Shown: in pieces, positions 52,938-61,798 of the stretch | Layout: each line of letters starts with the position of its first letter | How positions within the stretch are numbered: the stretch's first letter is position 1 | From: Hyphomicrobiales bacterium | GTDB taxonomy: Bacteria; Pseudomonadota; Alphaproteobacteria; Rhizobiales; Beijerinckiaceae | Reading direction: 5' to 3' | DNA length: 64,000 nt | NCBI GenBank assembly: GCA_017302635.1 | Contig: JAFLCX010000002.1 | Coordinates: forward strand, 496,001 to 560,000 | Position numbers and translations under genes: made by a program | The notes under the pieces: model-generated | Seen by the model: the letters and a program-made list of their open reading frames with translations, nothing else | Database searches by the model: none | What the model was told of the DNA's origin: nothing

Positions 52938-54161
52938 TCATTCCGCCGGCTGAAGCCGCTCTTTCATGATTGTCTCGTTGCCCGGTCCCGGCCGGTGCGG
53001 CACGAGGAACGACAGCATGAGCGAGGTCGAGGCAATCCCGGCGCCGAGATAGAAGACGATACTCGGATCCTTCAGCCACAACATACCGAAGGTCACCGGA
53101 ATGATCACCGCCGCGATATGGTTGATCGTGAAAGCACAGGCGGCGGTCGGAGCCATATCGGCGGCATCACCGATCTTCTGGATATAGGTGCGCTGGGCGA
53201 TCACGAAGATCGAGAATACACCGTCGATGATGAAAAGAACCGCTGCCACGATGGCGTTGGAGGTCAGCGCATAGCCGATGAAGACGAGAATGAGCACGAT
53301 ATTCTCGAAGGCGATGGTGCGCCGCTCCCCCCAACGCCCGACCAGCGCCCCGAGGCGCGGCGCGAGAAAGGTGTTGAGCGCGGCGGTGACCATCAGCAGC
53401 ATCGCCATCTGCGGCACCGAATAGCCGAATTTCTCGACCAGAAGAAAACCGGCAAAGGCCGTGAAAATCTGCCGGCGCGCGCCGTTCATGGAGGTCAGTG
53501 CGTAGTAGAGCCAGTAGCGCTGCCGCAGCACGATCTTTTTCTGCTGAGCGACCTCTCCCTCAAAGCGCGGGAACAGGAAATAGGCCGCCACCGTGATGCC
53601 GATGCAGGCGATGCCAATCACGGCGAACAGCAAGTCATAGTTCCGGTAGCCGATCCACCACATCAGCGCGAGCCCGCCATAGGCAATGAACTGGGCGGCG
53701 GCGGCGGATCCGCTCACGCGACCCAACAGGCGGGCCGCATCCTTTTTCGGAAAGAGCTGCAAGGAGAGAGACTGGTTGACCGTCTCGAAATAATGGAATC
53801 CGACCGACATGATGAAGGTGGTGATGAGAAGCCCCGTCAGCGTCGGGAAACCGCCGGTGATTGCGATCCCGGCACCGAGCATGATCAGCGCGAGATAACC
53901 CAGTGTCTGCTCGCGCATCACCAGAAACCAGTAAATGGCCGTGAAGGCGAGGAAGCCGGGGATTTCGCGCACGGTCTGCGTCAGCCCGATGTCGGCGCCT
54001 GAGAATTTCGCCGCATCTTTCGCGAAATTGTTGAAAAGCGTCACCCAGCCCGCGTAGCCAAGCATGTTCACGAAGGCGAGCACCATCAGGAAGATGACGG
54101 GCTCCTTCAATGCACGCCGGAAGCGTGAGAGCGTTTCATCCGGCGCGGGCGTGCTGGTCAT
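52938..54161 (-). CDS. Major facilitator superfamily transporter
   Basis: Inner-membrane transporter of 407 residues with about 12 hydrophobic segments. No substrate-specific motif is recognised; a central loop (RFEGEVAQQKKIVLRQR) separates two six-helix halves. It is convergent with the CcdA-like gene, with no gap. ATG 54161 is preferred over a TTG at 54170. The substrate is not assigned. Confidence 0.85.
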   Translation of the reverse strand: MTSTPAPDETLSRFRRALKEPVIFLMVLAFVNMLGYAGWVTLFNNFAKDAAKFSGADIGLTQTVREIPGFLAFTAIYWFLVMREQTLGYLALIMLGAGIAITGGFPTLTGLLITTFIMSVGFHYFETVNQSLSLQLFPKKDAARLLGRVSGSAAAAQFIAYGGLALMWWIGYRNYDLLFAVIGIACIGITVAAYFLFPRFEGEVAQQKKIVLRQRYWLYYALTSMNGARRQIFTAFAGFLLVEKFGYSVPQMAMLLMVTAALNTFLAPRLGALVGRWGERRTIAFENIVLILVFIGYALTSNAIVAAVLFIIDGVFSIFVIAQRTYIQKIGDAADMAPTAACAFTINHIAAVIIPVTFGMLWLKDPSIVFYLGAGIASTSLMLSFLVPHRPGPGNETIMKERLQPAE

Positions 54162-54360
54162 GGATTTCAATCCCCGATCGCACGAGCGATGAGCCCTGAA
54201 ATCTCCTCCGTCAAATGATTTATGCTGATCAAGCCATTCAAAGCACGCGCGAAACAGGCGTTTTGTCCGATATCAAGGCAGGTACGGGCGCCTTGTGTGA
54301 GATTGTGCGCATGCTCCGGGAATGGTTTCCCGCTGAGAGGTTTGGTTTGGAGGCAAGGCG

Positions 54361-54786
54361 ATGTTCAAGAAATTGCTCGTTCCGGTTGATCTCGGTGATG
54401 ATGCGATGGCGAAAGCCTCGCTGGCTGCGGCGTTGAAGCTCGCCGAGCCATGGGGCGCGGAAGTGCGGCTTCTGCATGTGCGGCCCATCATGCCCTCGAC
54501 CTATCTCGAATATGTGCCGGCGGATTTCGAGGGTCTCGAAAAGGCACGGGCGAAGGAAGATCTCGCCGCTCTCGCGGGTAAGCTCGGCCTGCCTGCGGGC
54601 AAGGTCAGCACGGCCGTCCGTTCCGGTGGGGTTTACCACGAGGTTCTGGCCGAGGCTGATGAGTGCAAGGCCGATCTCATCGTTGTCTCATCGCATTGGC
54701 CGACACTCGCGACCTATCTTGTCGGCAGCCACGCGACGAATATCGTGCGCCACGCGCATTGCTCGGTGCTGGTGGTCAGGGCCTAG
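54361..54786 (+). CDS. Universal stress protein (UspA family)
   Basis: A 141-residue single-domain Usp protein. It begins MFKKLLVPVDLGDDA, the usual start of the fold, and ends with a loop resembling the nucleotide-binding G-x2-G-x9-G-S/T motif (SSHWPTLATYLVGSHATNIVRHAHCSVLVVR). The first Gly positions are replaced, so ATP binding is uncertain. GAGG lies upstream of the ATG. It overlaps the convergent downstream gene by four bases. Confidence 0.88.
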   Translation: MFKKLLVPVDLGDDAMAKASLAAALKLAEPWGAEVRLLHVRPIMPSTYLEYVPADFEGLEKARAKEDLAALAGKLGLPAGKVSTAVRSGGVYHEVLAEADECKADLIVVSSHWPTLATYLVGSHATNIVRHAHCSVLVVRA

Positions 54787-55382
54787 GGCGAAGTCGCTGG
54801 CAGGACCGAAGGCGGAATGGCCGAGGCCTTGAAGGCCCGCGGGCGGTTGCGCGTGAGATAATCGCGCATCCACCAGGCGAGATAAGCCAGCATGAACAAT
54901 GCGACACCTCCGATCACCGCGCTCTGCGTGCGGAAGGCGTAGATTGAGCTTGCAGCGAGCCCGACGATCATCGCGATGCCCATCACGAGCATACCCGTAT
55001 GCTTGAAGGGCACGACGCCTGCATGCAGCACCGCTTTCGGGCTCGCAGCCTCGACGCGCTCGCACAGCGTCGAGACGAAGCGCGTGTAATCGCCATTCTG
55101 CTTTTCGGTCTCGATCAACGATTTCCACGACAGAGAGTCGAATTTCACGCTCTTGCCGTCGGTCGCGCGAACGGTGCAGGCGAAGGCGTGGTGAGCCGTG
55201 TTGCGCGGCGAGAAGACCAGCGTCACTTTCTCGATCGCCGTGAGTGGAAAACGCTGCACCGAGCGGCCACGCGTTGCGATGAGTTCAAAAGCCGTCAGTT
55301 CCAGCTCCAGTTCCGCCGCGAAAGGCTTCGGGCGGTGGCTGTAGAGAATGGTGGTTTTCGGGCTCGGCAAGTCGGTCGGCAT
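54783..55382 (-). CDS. Membrane protein of unknown function
   Basis: A 199-residue protein not recognised. The first ~120 residues are beta-rich and could be a PH-like or other small soluble domain (TTILYSHRPKPFAAELELELTAFELIATRG, FPLTAIEKVTLVFSPRNTAHHAFAC). Two hydrophobic segments follow at about 128-148 and 153-170, then a short basic tail with YLTRNRPRAFKAS. The gene is convergent with the Usp gene and divergent from sixA, and ATG 55382 fits its composition. No function is proposed. Confidence 0.7.
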   Translation of the reverse strand: MPTDLPSPKTTILYSHRPKPFAAELELELTAFELIATRGRSVQRFPLTAIEKVTLVFSPRNTAHHAFACTVRATDGKSVKFDSLSWKSLIETEKQNGDYTRFVSTLCERVEAASPKAVLHAGVVPFKHTGMLVMGIAMIVGLAASSIYAFRTQSAVIGGVALFMLAYLAWWMRDYLTRNRPRAFKASAIPPSVLPATSP

Positions 55383-55476
55383 CAGGGCGCGGTCCTTTGT
55401 CGCGTGACATCTGTTCCCTTGCATGAGCCGAGGTGCGGCGTCAAAGCCTCCCGATCGTTTCATTCGGGGGAATGAT

Positions 55477-56007
55477 ATGTCGCATCGCCTGATCCTCATG
55501 CGTCACGCCAAGTCGGCCTGGCCCGAGGGGGTTTCCGATTTCGACCGGCCGCTGGCGCCGCGCGGAGAGACCGCCGCACCGCTGATGGGGCGATGGTTGG
55601 GTGAGCAGGATTTCCGGCCCGAGGTGGCATTGGTTTCATCAGCCGTCAGGACGCGTGCGACCTGGGCGCAGGTGGCGCCCTCCCTCGTTGGCACCCCGGC
55701 GCGGTTCGAAGCGAAGATATACAATGCCCGTGCCTCGACCCTGCTGGAACTCGTGCGCGCACAGCCCGTATCGACCAAGGCGATCCTGATGATCGGGCAT
55801 AATCCCGGCATGCAGGAACTGGCGCATGGGCTTGCCGACCCGGAACACAGCGATACCGAAGCCCTGCGCCGGCTCGCCCGCAAATACCCCACTGCAGGTT
55901 TGGCTGTTCTCGAAAGCGAGTCGAACCTCGCCGAGGCAGATATGCGCTCCATGCGGCTTGTGACGTTCATCACGCCGCGATTTCTCGGTGGTGTCGACGA
56001 GGATTGA
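55477..56007 (+). CDS. SixA-like phosphohistidine phosphatase
   Basis: Histidine-phosphatase-superfamily enzyme of 176 residues. The catalytic motif LMRHAKSAW has nucleophile His10; SSAVRTRATW supplies the second Arg and IGHNPGMQEL the second His. SixA dephosphorylates Hpt domains in phosphorelays, which is notable given the Hpt protein gene about 4 kb away, but no direct link is shown. GGGGGAATG precedes the ATG. Confidence 0.9.
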   Translation: MSHRLILMRHAKSAWPEGVSDFDRPLAPRGETAAPLMGRWLGEQDFRPEVALVSSAVRTRATWAQVAPSLVGTPARFEAKIYNARASTLLELVRAQPVSTKAILMIGHNPGMQELAHGLADPEHSDTEALRRLARKYPTAGLAVLESESNLAEADMRSMRLVTFITPRFLGGVDED

Positions 56008-56053
56008 GCCTTTCGCCCTTGCATGGGCGCCTTCCAACCGCCATTTCTGGGGG

Positions 56054-57517
56054 ATGGCTGGGCCTTCACTGACTGAAAATACGCTGCTCGAATCGGTACG
56101 CAGTGGTCTATCCGGGCTGGGCGGGGCGTTTGGCACGCCATCCTTGCGGATCGGGGTCACCGGCCTGTCGCGAGCGGGAAAAACCGTTTTCATCACAAAT
56201 TTCGTGCATTCCTTGATTTCGGGGGCGCGGCTGCCGGCTTTTGCGGCTTCGGCCGAGGGACGGATCAGCCGGTGTCGACTGGTTCCGCACCCCGATGATG
56301 CCTTGCCCCGCTTTGCCTATGAGGACCACCTCGCGACGCTGACCGGGCCGGATCGCGCCTGGCCGAATTCCACGCGTCAGATTTCGGCGCTCAGTCTCCA
56401 GATGGATTTCCAGTCGCGCAAATCATGGCTCGGCGGTCTGCTCGGGCCCGGTGGATGGCTCGGATCGGGCGGATCGCAATTGCGGCTCGATCTCGTGGAT
56501 TATCCTGGCGAATGGCTGCTCGATCTGCCGCTTCTCGGGCTCGATTATGCCGAATGGTCGGCGCAAACGCTCTCGAAAGCGCGCGAGGGGCTGCGTGAAC
56601 CGCTGTTTGTCGCCTACCGCGCGGCCCTGTCCGCGATCGACCCTGCCGTTGAGGCCAGCGAGGCGACGGCGCGGCAGCTGGCCGCAACCTTCACCGAAGC
56701 CTTGCGTGCCTGCCGCGCCGAGGGAAGGGGGCTATCGGCCTTGGCGCCCGGCCGGTTCCTGATGCCGGGCGATCTGGAGGGCGCGCCAGCGCTGACCTTT
56801 GCGCCACTGGAAGCGCTGGACGGCCCGGCTCCGGCCGCTTCGCTTGCGAGCCTGATGGAGCGGCGCTACGAGGCCTACAAGGCTAAGGTCGTGCGGCCCT
56901 TTTTCGTTGATCACTTCTCACGTATCGACCGGCAGGTCGTGCTCGTCGACGTGCTGAGTGCGCTGAATGGTGGTCCGGAAGCGGTCGCTGATCTTGAACT
57001 GGCGCTGGCCGATGTGCTGGCGGCGTTCCGCGTTGGCTCGAATTCGCTTTGGTCTAGCCTGTTCTCGCCACGCGCGACGCGGCTCTTGTTCGCCGCAACG
57101 AAGGCCGATCATCTGCATCATTCGAACCATGATCGGCTGGAAGCCATCCTGAGGCTGATCATTCGCCGCGCCTGGCATCGTGCTGAAGGGGCGGGAGCCG
57201 ACGTGGATATTGCCGCGATTGCCGGTGTGCGTGCGACGCGCGAGGTTCTGGTCGAGAAAAAAGGGGAGGATTTGCCCGCGATCGCCGGAATGCCGATGCG
57301 AGGCGAAAAACTTGGCAGCAAGGTTTTCGATGGGACGGAGGAGGTAGCGTTCTTTCCGGGTGATCTGCCCGAGGAACCGGAGCGCGTGTTTTCCGGCGAG
57401 GCTGTGCCACTGCGCTTTCTCGCTTTCCGTCCGCCCATCGTCAAAGGCGGCGAGAGCCTGCCCGCAATCCGCCTGGATTTCGCGCTGCAATCGCTCATCG
57501 GGGATGATGTCGCATGA
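56054..57517 (+). CDS. YcjX-family GTPase-like protein
   Basis: P-loop protein of 487 residues from ATG 56054. The Walker A motif GLSRAGKT (residues 37-44) and the LRLDLVDYPGEWLLDLPLLGLDYAEWS segment, including a DYPGEW G3-like element, are family landmarks, with VLVDVLSALNGG and ATKADHLHHSNHDRLE later. YcjX/DUF463 proteins are ATPase or GTPase-like and linked to envelope stress. The stop overlaps the next gene by four bases (ATGA), a conserved pairing. Confidence 0.88.
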   Translation: MAGPSLTENTLLESVRSGLSGLGGAFGTPSLRIGVTGLSRAGKTVFITNFVHSLISGARLPAFAASAEGRISRCRLVPHPDDALPRFAYEDHLATLTGPDRAWPNSTRQISALSLQMDFQSRKSWLGGLLGPGGWLGSGGSQLRLDLVDYPGEWLLDLPLLGLDYAEWSAQTLSKAREGLREPLFVAYRAALSAIDPAVEASEATARQLAATFTEALRACRAEGRGLSALAPGRFLMPGDLEGAPALTFAPLEALDGPAPAASLASLMERRYEAYKAKVVRPFFVDHFSRIDRQVVLVDVLSALNGGPEAVADLELALADVLAAFRVGSNSLWSSLFSPRATRLLFAATKADHLHHSNHDRLEAILRLIIRRAWHRAEGAGADVDIAAIAGVRATREVLVEKKGEDLPAIAGMPMRGEKLGSKVFDGTEEVAFFPGDLPEEPERVFSGEAVPLRFLAFRPPIVKGGESLPAIRLDFALQSLIGDDVA

Positions 57518-58515
57518 CAGGGGAAGCGAAACACAAATCGGCGCCCCGAGGTCCGGAAGTTTTTGACCTGCAAGAGGCGACCGGCGACGGCGCCCGCAAG
57601 GTGACGATCCGCGAGGAAGCGGATTTCACGGAAGCTCTGGTGCCGGAATCGGCTCCAGCTGCGCCGGAGCCCTGCGCAAGCTGGCTCAACCGGGCCTTTT
57701 GGGGCGCGGTGAGCTTGCTCGTTTCGCTCTTTCTCGTCGATGCGGTGTGGTCGCTGGTTCTCTCGCTGGGTCAGAAGAGCCCGCTCGCGGGCCAACTCGG
57801 ATTGGCACTCGTCACGATCATCACGCTGATTGCCCTCTTCTGGCTCGGGCGCGAGTTTCGCGCGATTTTGCGGCTGCGCGCTGTGCGCCAGCTGCGCGAG
57901 CAATGCCGTGCGGCCGCCGACAAGCCGACCGAAGGAAACGTCCGCCACGCTGTTTCAGCCATCATGGCCTTTTACGACAACGATGCCGGTTCGGCAGCCG
58001 GGCGGGCCGAGATCGAACGCAGCAATGCCGAAATCCACGACCCTCCGACGCGTTTGGCGATTGCCGAGCGCGCGCTCATGCGCCCGAAAGATGACGCGGC
58101 CCGGCGAGCTGTGGCTGCCGCCGCGCAGCGGGTTTCGGTGGTCACGGCTGTTTCGCCGCGCGCGATCGTGGATGTGCTGTTCGTCCTCGCGCAGTCGATT
58201 GCCCTCATCCGCGCCCTCTCGGCGATCTATGGCGGACGTGCAAGCGGGTTTGCTCTGCTGGCGCTGACACGGCGCATCGCTGGGCATCTCGCGATCACGG
58301 GGGGCATGGCGGCCGCCGATCAGGTGATGGGGCAGGTGATGGGCGCGGGGCTTGCGGCGCGTCTCTCCGCCAAGTTGGGCGAGGGTATTCTCAACGGCGT
58401 GCTGACGGCGCGCGTGGGTCTTGCGGCGATCGAGGCCACCCGCCCGATGGATTTTCGGGCAGAGGAACCCATTATTCTATCTGAAGTTGTAAAATCTGTA
58501 GTTACACAAGAATAA
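57514..58515 (+). CDS. YcjF-family membrane protein (DUF697)
   Basis: A 333-residue protein that typically follows YcjX. It has a basic cytoplasmic N-terminus, two hydrophobic helices at about residues 64-82 and 93-111, and a C-terminal DUF697-like domain with VSAIMAFYDND, SAIYGGRASGFALLALTRRIAGHLAITGGMAAADQVMGQVMGAG. The overlap with ycjX implies translational coupling and a shared complex. The reading frame ends 209 bp before the hook genes. Confidence 0.86.
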   Translation: MTGEAKHKSAPRGPEVFDLQEATGDGARKVTIREEADFTEALVPESAPAAPEPCASWLNRAFWGAVSLLVSLFLVDAVWSLVLSLGQKSPLAGQLGLALVTIITLIALFWLGREFRAILRLRAVRQLREQCRAAADKPTEGNVRHAVSAIMAFYDNDAGSAAGRAEIERSNAEIHDPPTRLAIAERALMRPKDDAARRAVAAAAQRVSVVTAVSPRAIVDVLFVLAQSIALIRALSAIYGGRASGFALLALTRRIAGHLAITGGMAAADQVMGQVMGAGLAARLSAKLGEGILNGVLTARVGLAAIEATRPMDFRAEEPIILSEVVKSVVTQE

Positions 58516-58520
58516 GTTGC

Positions 58521-58536
58521 GGAAATTCCTGCCGCC
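58521..58536 (+). promoter_or_regulatory. Shared upstream element of the first hook gene
   Basis: GGAAATTCCTGCCGCC matches the inverted element at 60203-60218 at 13 of 16 positions. It ends 83 bp before a sigma-54 promoter, where an enhancer-binding protein such as FlbD would be expected. Confidence 0.6.
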
Positions 58537-58619
58537 CTTGCGCCGGATATGGCGTATTCTTCCAGCAACCTGAGGTTGTTAACTTATCTAAGCCATTGAA
58601 ATACATGGCGTGAACACTC

Positions 58620-58634
58620 TGGCACGGCCCTTGC
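58620..58634 (+). promoter_or_regulatory. Sigma-54 (-24/-12) promoter for the first flgE gene
   Basis: TGGCACGGCCCTTGC is a perfect match to the sigma-54 consensus TGGCACG-N4-TTGC. It lies about 90 bp upstream of the flgE start, a normal distance, and no other gene intervenes. Confidence 0.88.
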
Positions 58635-58724
58635 CAACAGGAATGTCAGGCAGGGGTCATGTCAGGTCTCGCGTTTTGATCCTCGCCGCCAGTTTTTTCT
58701 TGTGAGCGATCGAGGTTCGCGTCC

Positions 58725-60077
58725 ATGGGTATTTTCGGTGCAATGACTACGGCGATCTCCGGCCTCTCGGCCCAGAGCTTCGCGTTGGAAAACATCTCGG
58801 GCAACATCGCCAATGCACGCACAACCGGCTTCAAGCGGGTTGATACGTCCTTCGCGGATCTTGTCCCGGATATGCCGCCCCGCCGCGAACTTTCGGGCAG
58901 CGTCGGTGCGTTCTCTCGCAACACGGCCACGGTCCAGGGCGACATCCAGGCCAGCCAGATCGGCACGAACGTTGCCATCCAGGGCAATGGCTTCTTCATC
59001 ACTCGCGAACGGACGGGCGATGTGGGCGGTGTGCCGACTTTCGCCGGCGCTCAGCAATATACCCGCCGCGGCGATTTCGACATGGATCGCAACGGCTATC
59101 TCGTCAACGGCACCGGCCAGTACCTGATGGGCTACACGGTTGATCCGGTGACCGGCCTGACAACGGGCACCCAGCTCAATGTGCTGCGCATCTCGCAGAA
59201 CAACCTTCCGGCGCGAGCCACCACGCAGATTGAATACAACGTCAACCTGCCGCAGCTTCCCCTGACGGACCGGCGCATCGCGAACCCCACCGTTGCCGGC
59301 TCGTACCTGCTGCAGACGCCAGCCGTGACCGGTGCGACGATTGCCGCCGCCGACCACCAGACGTTCCTCAATGAATCGGTGGCCGGACAATCCGTGACGG
59401 TCTACGACGCCGCCGGCTCGCCGGTTCCGGTGCAGATCCGCTGGGGCAAGACCGCCGATGGTCCTCCCGGCACCTGGTCGATGTACTACGAAAGCAACAG
59501 CAATGCTGTCGGTCCTGCCACACGCTGGACCCGCGTCTCGGCCGGTGTGCAGTTCAACGCTTCGGGCCAGCTTACCGCTCCTGCCGGTGGCACCATCCCC
59601 GGCTTCACCTTCACGGTGAACGGTGCGTCATCTCCCGCGCTCACCATCAACTTCGGGACCGGCCTCACGCAGTTCGCCGATGCGAACGGTGTGGTCCAGG
59701 CCAACCGCATCACGCAGGATGGTTATCCGACCGGAACCTTCCAGCGCGTTGCGGTGGGCGAGGGCGGCTATGTCGTCGCCTCCTACTCGAACGGCCAGAC
59801 TGTGCCGGTGGCGCAGATCCCGCTCGCGACCTTCGCCTCGCCCAACATGCTGCTCCGGCAGGATGGCGGCGTGTTCGAGCAGACGCTCGAAAGCGGCCAG
59901 CCGCTCATCAATGCGGGTGGAAGCGGCATCATCGGTGGCTCCACCGAGAATTCCAACACCGACATCGCGGATGAATTCGCCAAGATGATCGTCACGCAGC
60001 AGGCCTATTCGGCCAATACCCGCGTGGTCACCACCGCGCAGTCCATGCTGCAGGATGTCATCAACATCATCCGCTAA
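58725..60077 (+). CDS. flgE: Flagellar hook protein FlgE (copy 1)
   Basis: Structural subunit of the flagellar hook, 450 residues. The N-terminal flagellar rod-hook motif (MGIFGAMTTAISGLSAQSFALENISGNIANARTTGFKRVDTSF) and the C-terminal ...EFAKMIVTQQAYSANTRVVTTAQSMLQDVINIIR form the D0 coiled coils. The central D1-D2 domains contain QTLESGQPLINAGGSG. GAGG lies 12 bp before the ATG. A perfect sigma-54 promoter precedes it. It is followed by a near-identical paralogue. Confidence 0.95.
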   Translation: MGIFGAMTTAISGLSAQSFALENISGNIANARTTGFKRVDTSFADLVPDMPPRRELSGSVGAFSRNTATVQGDIQASQIGTNVAIQGNGFFITRERTGDVGGVPTFAGAQQYTRRGDFDMDRNGYLVNGTGQYLMGYTVDPVTGLTTGTQLNVLRISQNNLPARATTQIEYNVNLPQLPLTDRRIANPTVAGSYLLQTPAVTGATIAAADHQTFLNESVAGQSVTVYDAAGSPVPVQIRWGKTADGPPGTWSMYYESNSNAVGPATRWTRVSAGVQFNASGQLTAPAGGTIPGFTFTVNGASSPALTINFGTGLTQFADANGVVQANRITQDGYPTGTFQRVAVGEGGYVVASYSNGQTVPVAQIPLATFASPNMLLRQDGGVFEQTLESGQPLINAGGSGIIGGSTENSNTDIADEFAKMIVTQQAYSANTRVVTTAQSMLQDVINIIR

Positions 60078-60202
60078 TTCCTGGAAGGATGGCCCTGAGG
60101 CCTGAGTGAGTGTTCATGGTTCTGCGTTTCACCTCTCGCAAAACAGCCCTGTCCGGTGAAGCGGTTCTCCGCTCCGCCGGGCTGGAGGCGTTTGTGGAGG
60201 CA

Positions 60203-60218
60203 GGCGGCAGAATTTGCC
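60203..60218 (+). promoter_or_regulatory. Shared upstream element of the second hook gene
   Basis: GGCGGCAGAATTTGCC is the inverted counterpart of the element at 58521-58536 and ends 84 bp before the second sigma-54 promoter. The 60078-60403 gap (326 bp) holds this element and the promoter and no other gene that I see. Confidence 0.6.
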
Positions 60219-60302
60219 TCTCACCCGGCAGAAGCGTGTCGCGGCGTAAGCCTCGGACTTTACGACGCAATCAAAAGTTGTGTAATTTCAATCGTTGCAA
60301 TC

Positions 60303-60317
60303 ATGGCATGAATTCTG
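60303..60317 (+). promoter_or_regulatory. Sigma-54-type promoter for the second flgE gene
   Basis: TGGCATGAATTCTGC fits the sigma-54 consensus except for C instead of T at the first base of the TTGC box and the tolerated C-to-T change in GGCAC. It starts about 100 bp before the second flgE start. Confidence 0.7.
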
Positions 60318-60403
60318 CGTGGGGTCCGGCAGCTTCCGGTCTCCATGCAGAAGGCTTCGTCGACCGGGGGCTCGTTCAGTCCCCTTCCGACGAGGTCAAG
60401 ATC

Positions 60404-61753
60404 ATGGGTATTTTTGGAGCGATGACGACGGCTGTTTCCGGCCTCAACGCCCAGAGCTTCGCGCTCGAGAACATTTCCGGCAACATTGCCAACAGCCGCA
60501 CCACCGGTTTCAAAAGGGTCGATACGTCGTTTTCGACCCTTGTGCCGGACCTGCCCTCGCGCCGCGAGGTTTCGGGTTCCGTGGGCGCTTTCAGCCGCAA
60601 TGCCGCGACCAGCCAGGGCGATTTTCTGGCGAGCCAGATTGCGACCCATATGGGCGTTTCGGGCGAAGGCATGTTCGCGGTCAAACAGCGCACATCTCTC
60701 GCCGATGGCGTGCCGACCTTTGCCGGGCAGAATTTCTACACCCGGCGGGGTGACTTCGAGGTCGATCGCAACGGCTATCTCGTCAACGGCTCCGGCTATT
60801 ACCTTATGGGCTATCCGGTGGATGCGACGACGGGTTCGGCCACTGGCTCGGCGCTAAAGGTCGTTCGTGTCTCGAACGACAATTTGCCCGCGAGAGCGAC
60901 GGCGCAGGTCGAATATCGCGGCAACCTGCCGCGCACGCCCGATACCGCTCTCTATGATCCGACCGCGCCCGGCTCCGAGCTTCTCACCGGTGCGGCCTAT
61001 TCGGGCGCGGTCGTGGCCGCGAACGACGAGACCGGCTTTCTCAACCGCACCATCTCCGGCCAGGCCGTGACCGTCTACAACGCGGTCGGCACGCCGATTG
61101 ATGTGCAGATGCGCTGGGGCAAGACCTCGAATGTCTCGGGTGCCGAGACCTGGAGTCTTTACGCCCTTTCGGACTCGAACGCGACCGGCGCTGCGGCCAA
61201 ATGGACGCGCGTCAGCGCGGGCGTGACCTTCGATGCCAACGGCCGCCTGACGGCGCCGGCATCGGGCGCGATGTCCACGACCTTTACGGTGGATGGCTCG
61301 TCCAGCGGCCCGATCGACATCACGTTCGGAACCAGCGGCCTGACCCAGTTCGCCGATGATAACGGCGTGATGAACATCAACCGCCTCTCGCAGGACGGCT
61401 ATGCTTCGGGTTCGCGCACGGGCCTCGAAATCGGCGAAGGTGGCCGCGTGATGGGGATTTTCTCCAACGGGCAGACCGTCGCCCTGGCACAGATTCCGCT
61501 GGCGCAGTTTGCCTCGGACAACCTGCTCAAGCGCAAGGATGGCGGCGTTTTCGAGGAAACTCTCGAAAGCGGCGAGCCGATTTTCACCGATGCCGGGCGC
61601 AATCTTCTGGGCGGCACGCTCGAAGGTTCGAACGCCGACATCGCGGATGAATTCTCGAAGATGATTGTCACGCAGCAGGCCTATTCGGCCAACACGCGCA
61701 TCATCACCACGGCTCAACAGATGCTCACGGATGTCATCAACATCATCCGCTAG
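60404..61753 (+). CDS. Flagellar hook protein FlgE (copy 2)
   Basis: Paralogue of the preceding gene, 449 residues. The first ~65 and last ~40 residues are nearly the same (NISGNIANSRTTGFKRVDTSF; EFSKMIVTQQAYSANTRIITTAQ), while the central domain differs more, for example SLADGVPTFAGQNFYTRRGDFE. ATG 60404 is chosen by alignment with copy 1; the frame is open from 60110. It has its own sigma-54-type promoter and is followed by flgK after 45 bp, so it likely leads the flgE-flgK-flgL unit. Which copy is the main hook protein is unknown. Confidence 0.93.
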   Translation: MGIFGAMTTAVSGLNAQSFALENISGNIANSRTTGFKRVDTSFSTLVPDLPSRREVSGSVGAFSRNAATSQGDFLASQIATHMGVSGEGMFAVKQRTSLADGVPTFAGQNFYTRRGDFEVDRNGYLVNGSGYYLMGYPVDATTGSATGSALKVVRVSNDNLPARATAQVEYRGNLPRTPDTALYDPTAPGSELLTGAAYSGAVVAANDETGFLNRTISGQAVTVYNAVGTPIDVQMRWGKTSNVSGAETWSLYALSDSNATGAAAKWTRVSAGVTFDANGRLTAPASGAMSTTFTVDGSSSGPIDITFGTSGLTQFADDNGVMNINRLSQDGYASGSRTGLEIGEGGRVMGIFSNGQTVALAQIPLAQFASDNLLKRKDGGVFEETLESGEPIFTDAGRNLLGGTLEGSNADIADEFSKMIVTQQAYSANTRIITTAQQMLTDVINIIR

Positions 61754-61798
61754 CGGTTCATTCCCGGCCGGATTTCCGGCAGGGCAGAGGAGGTTCAC

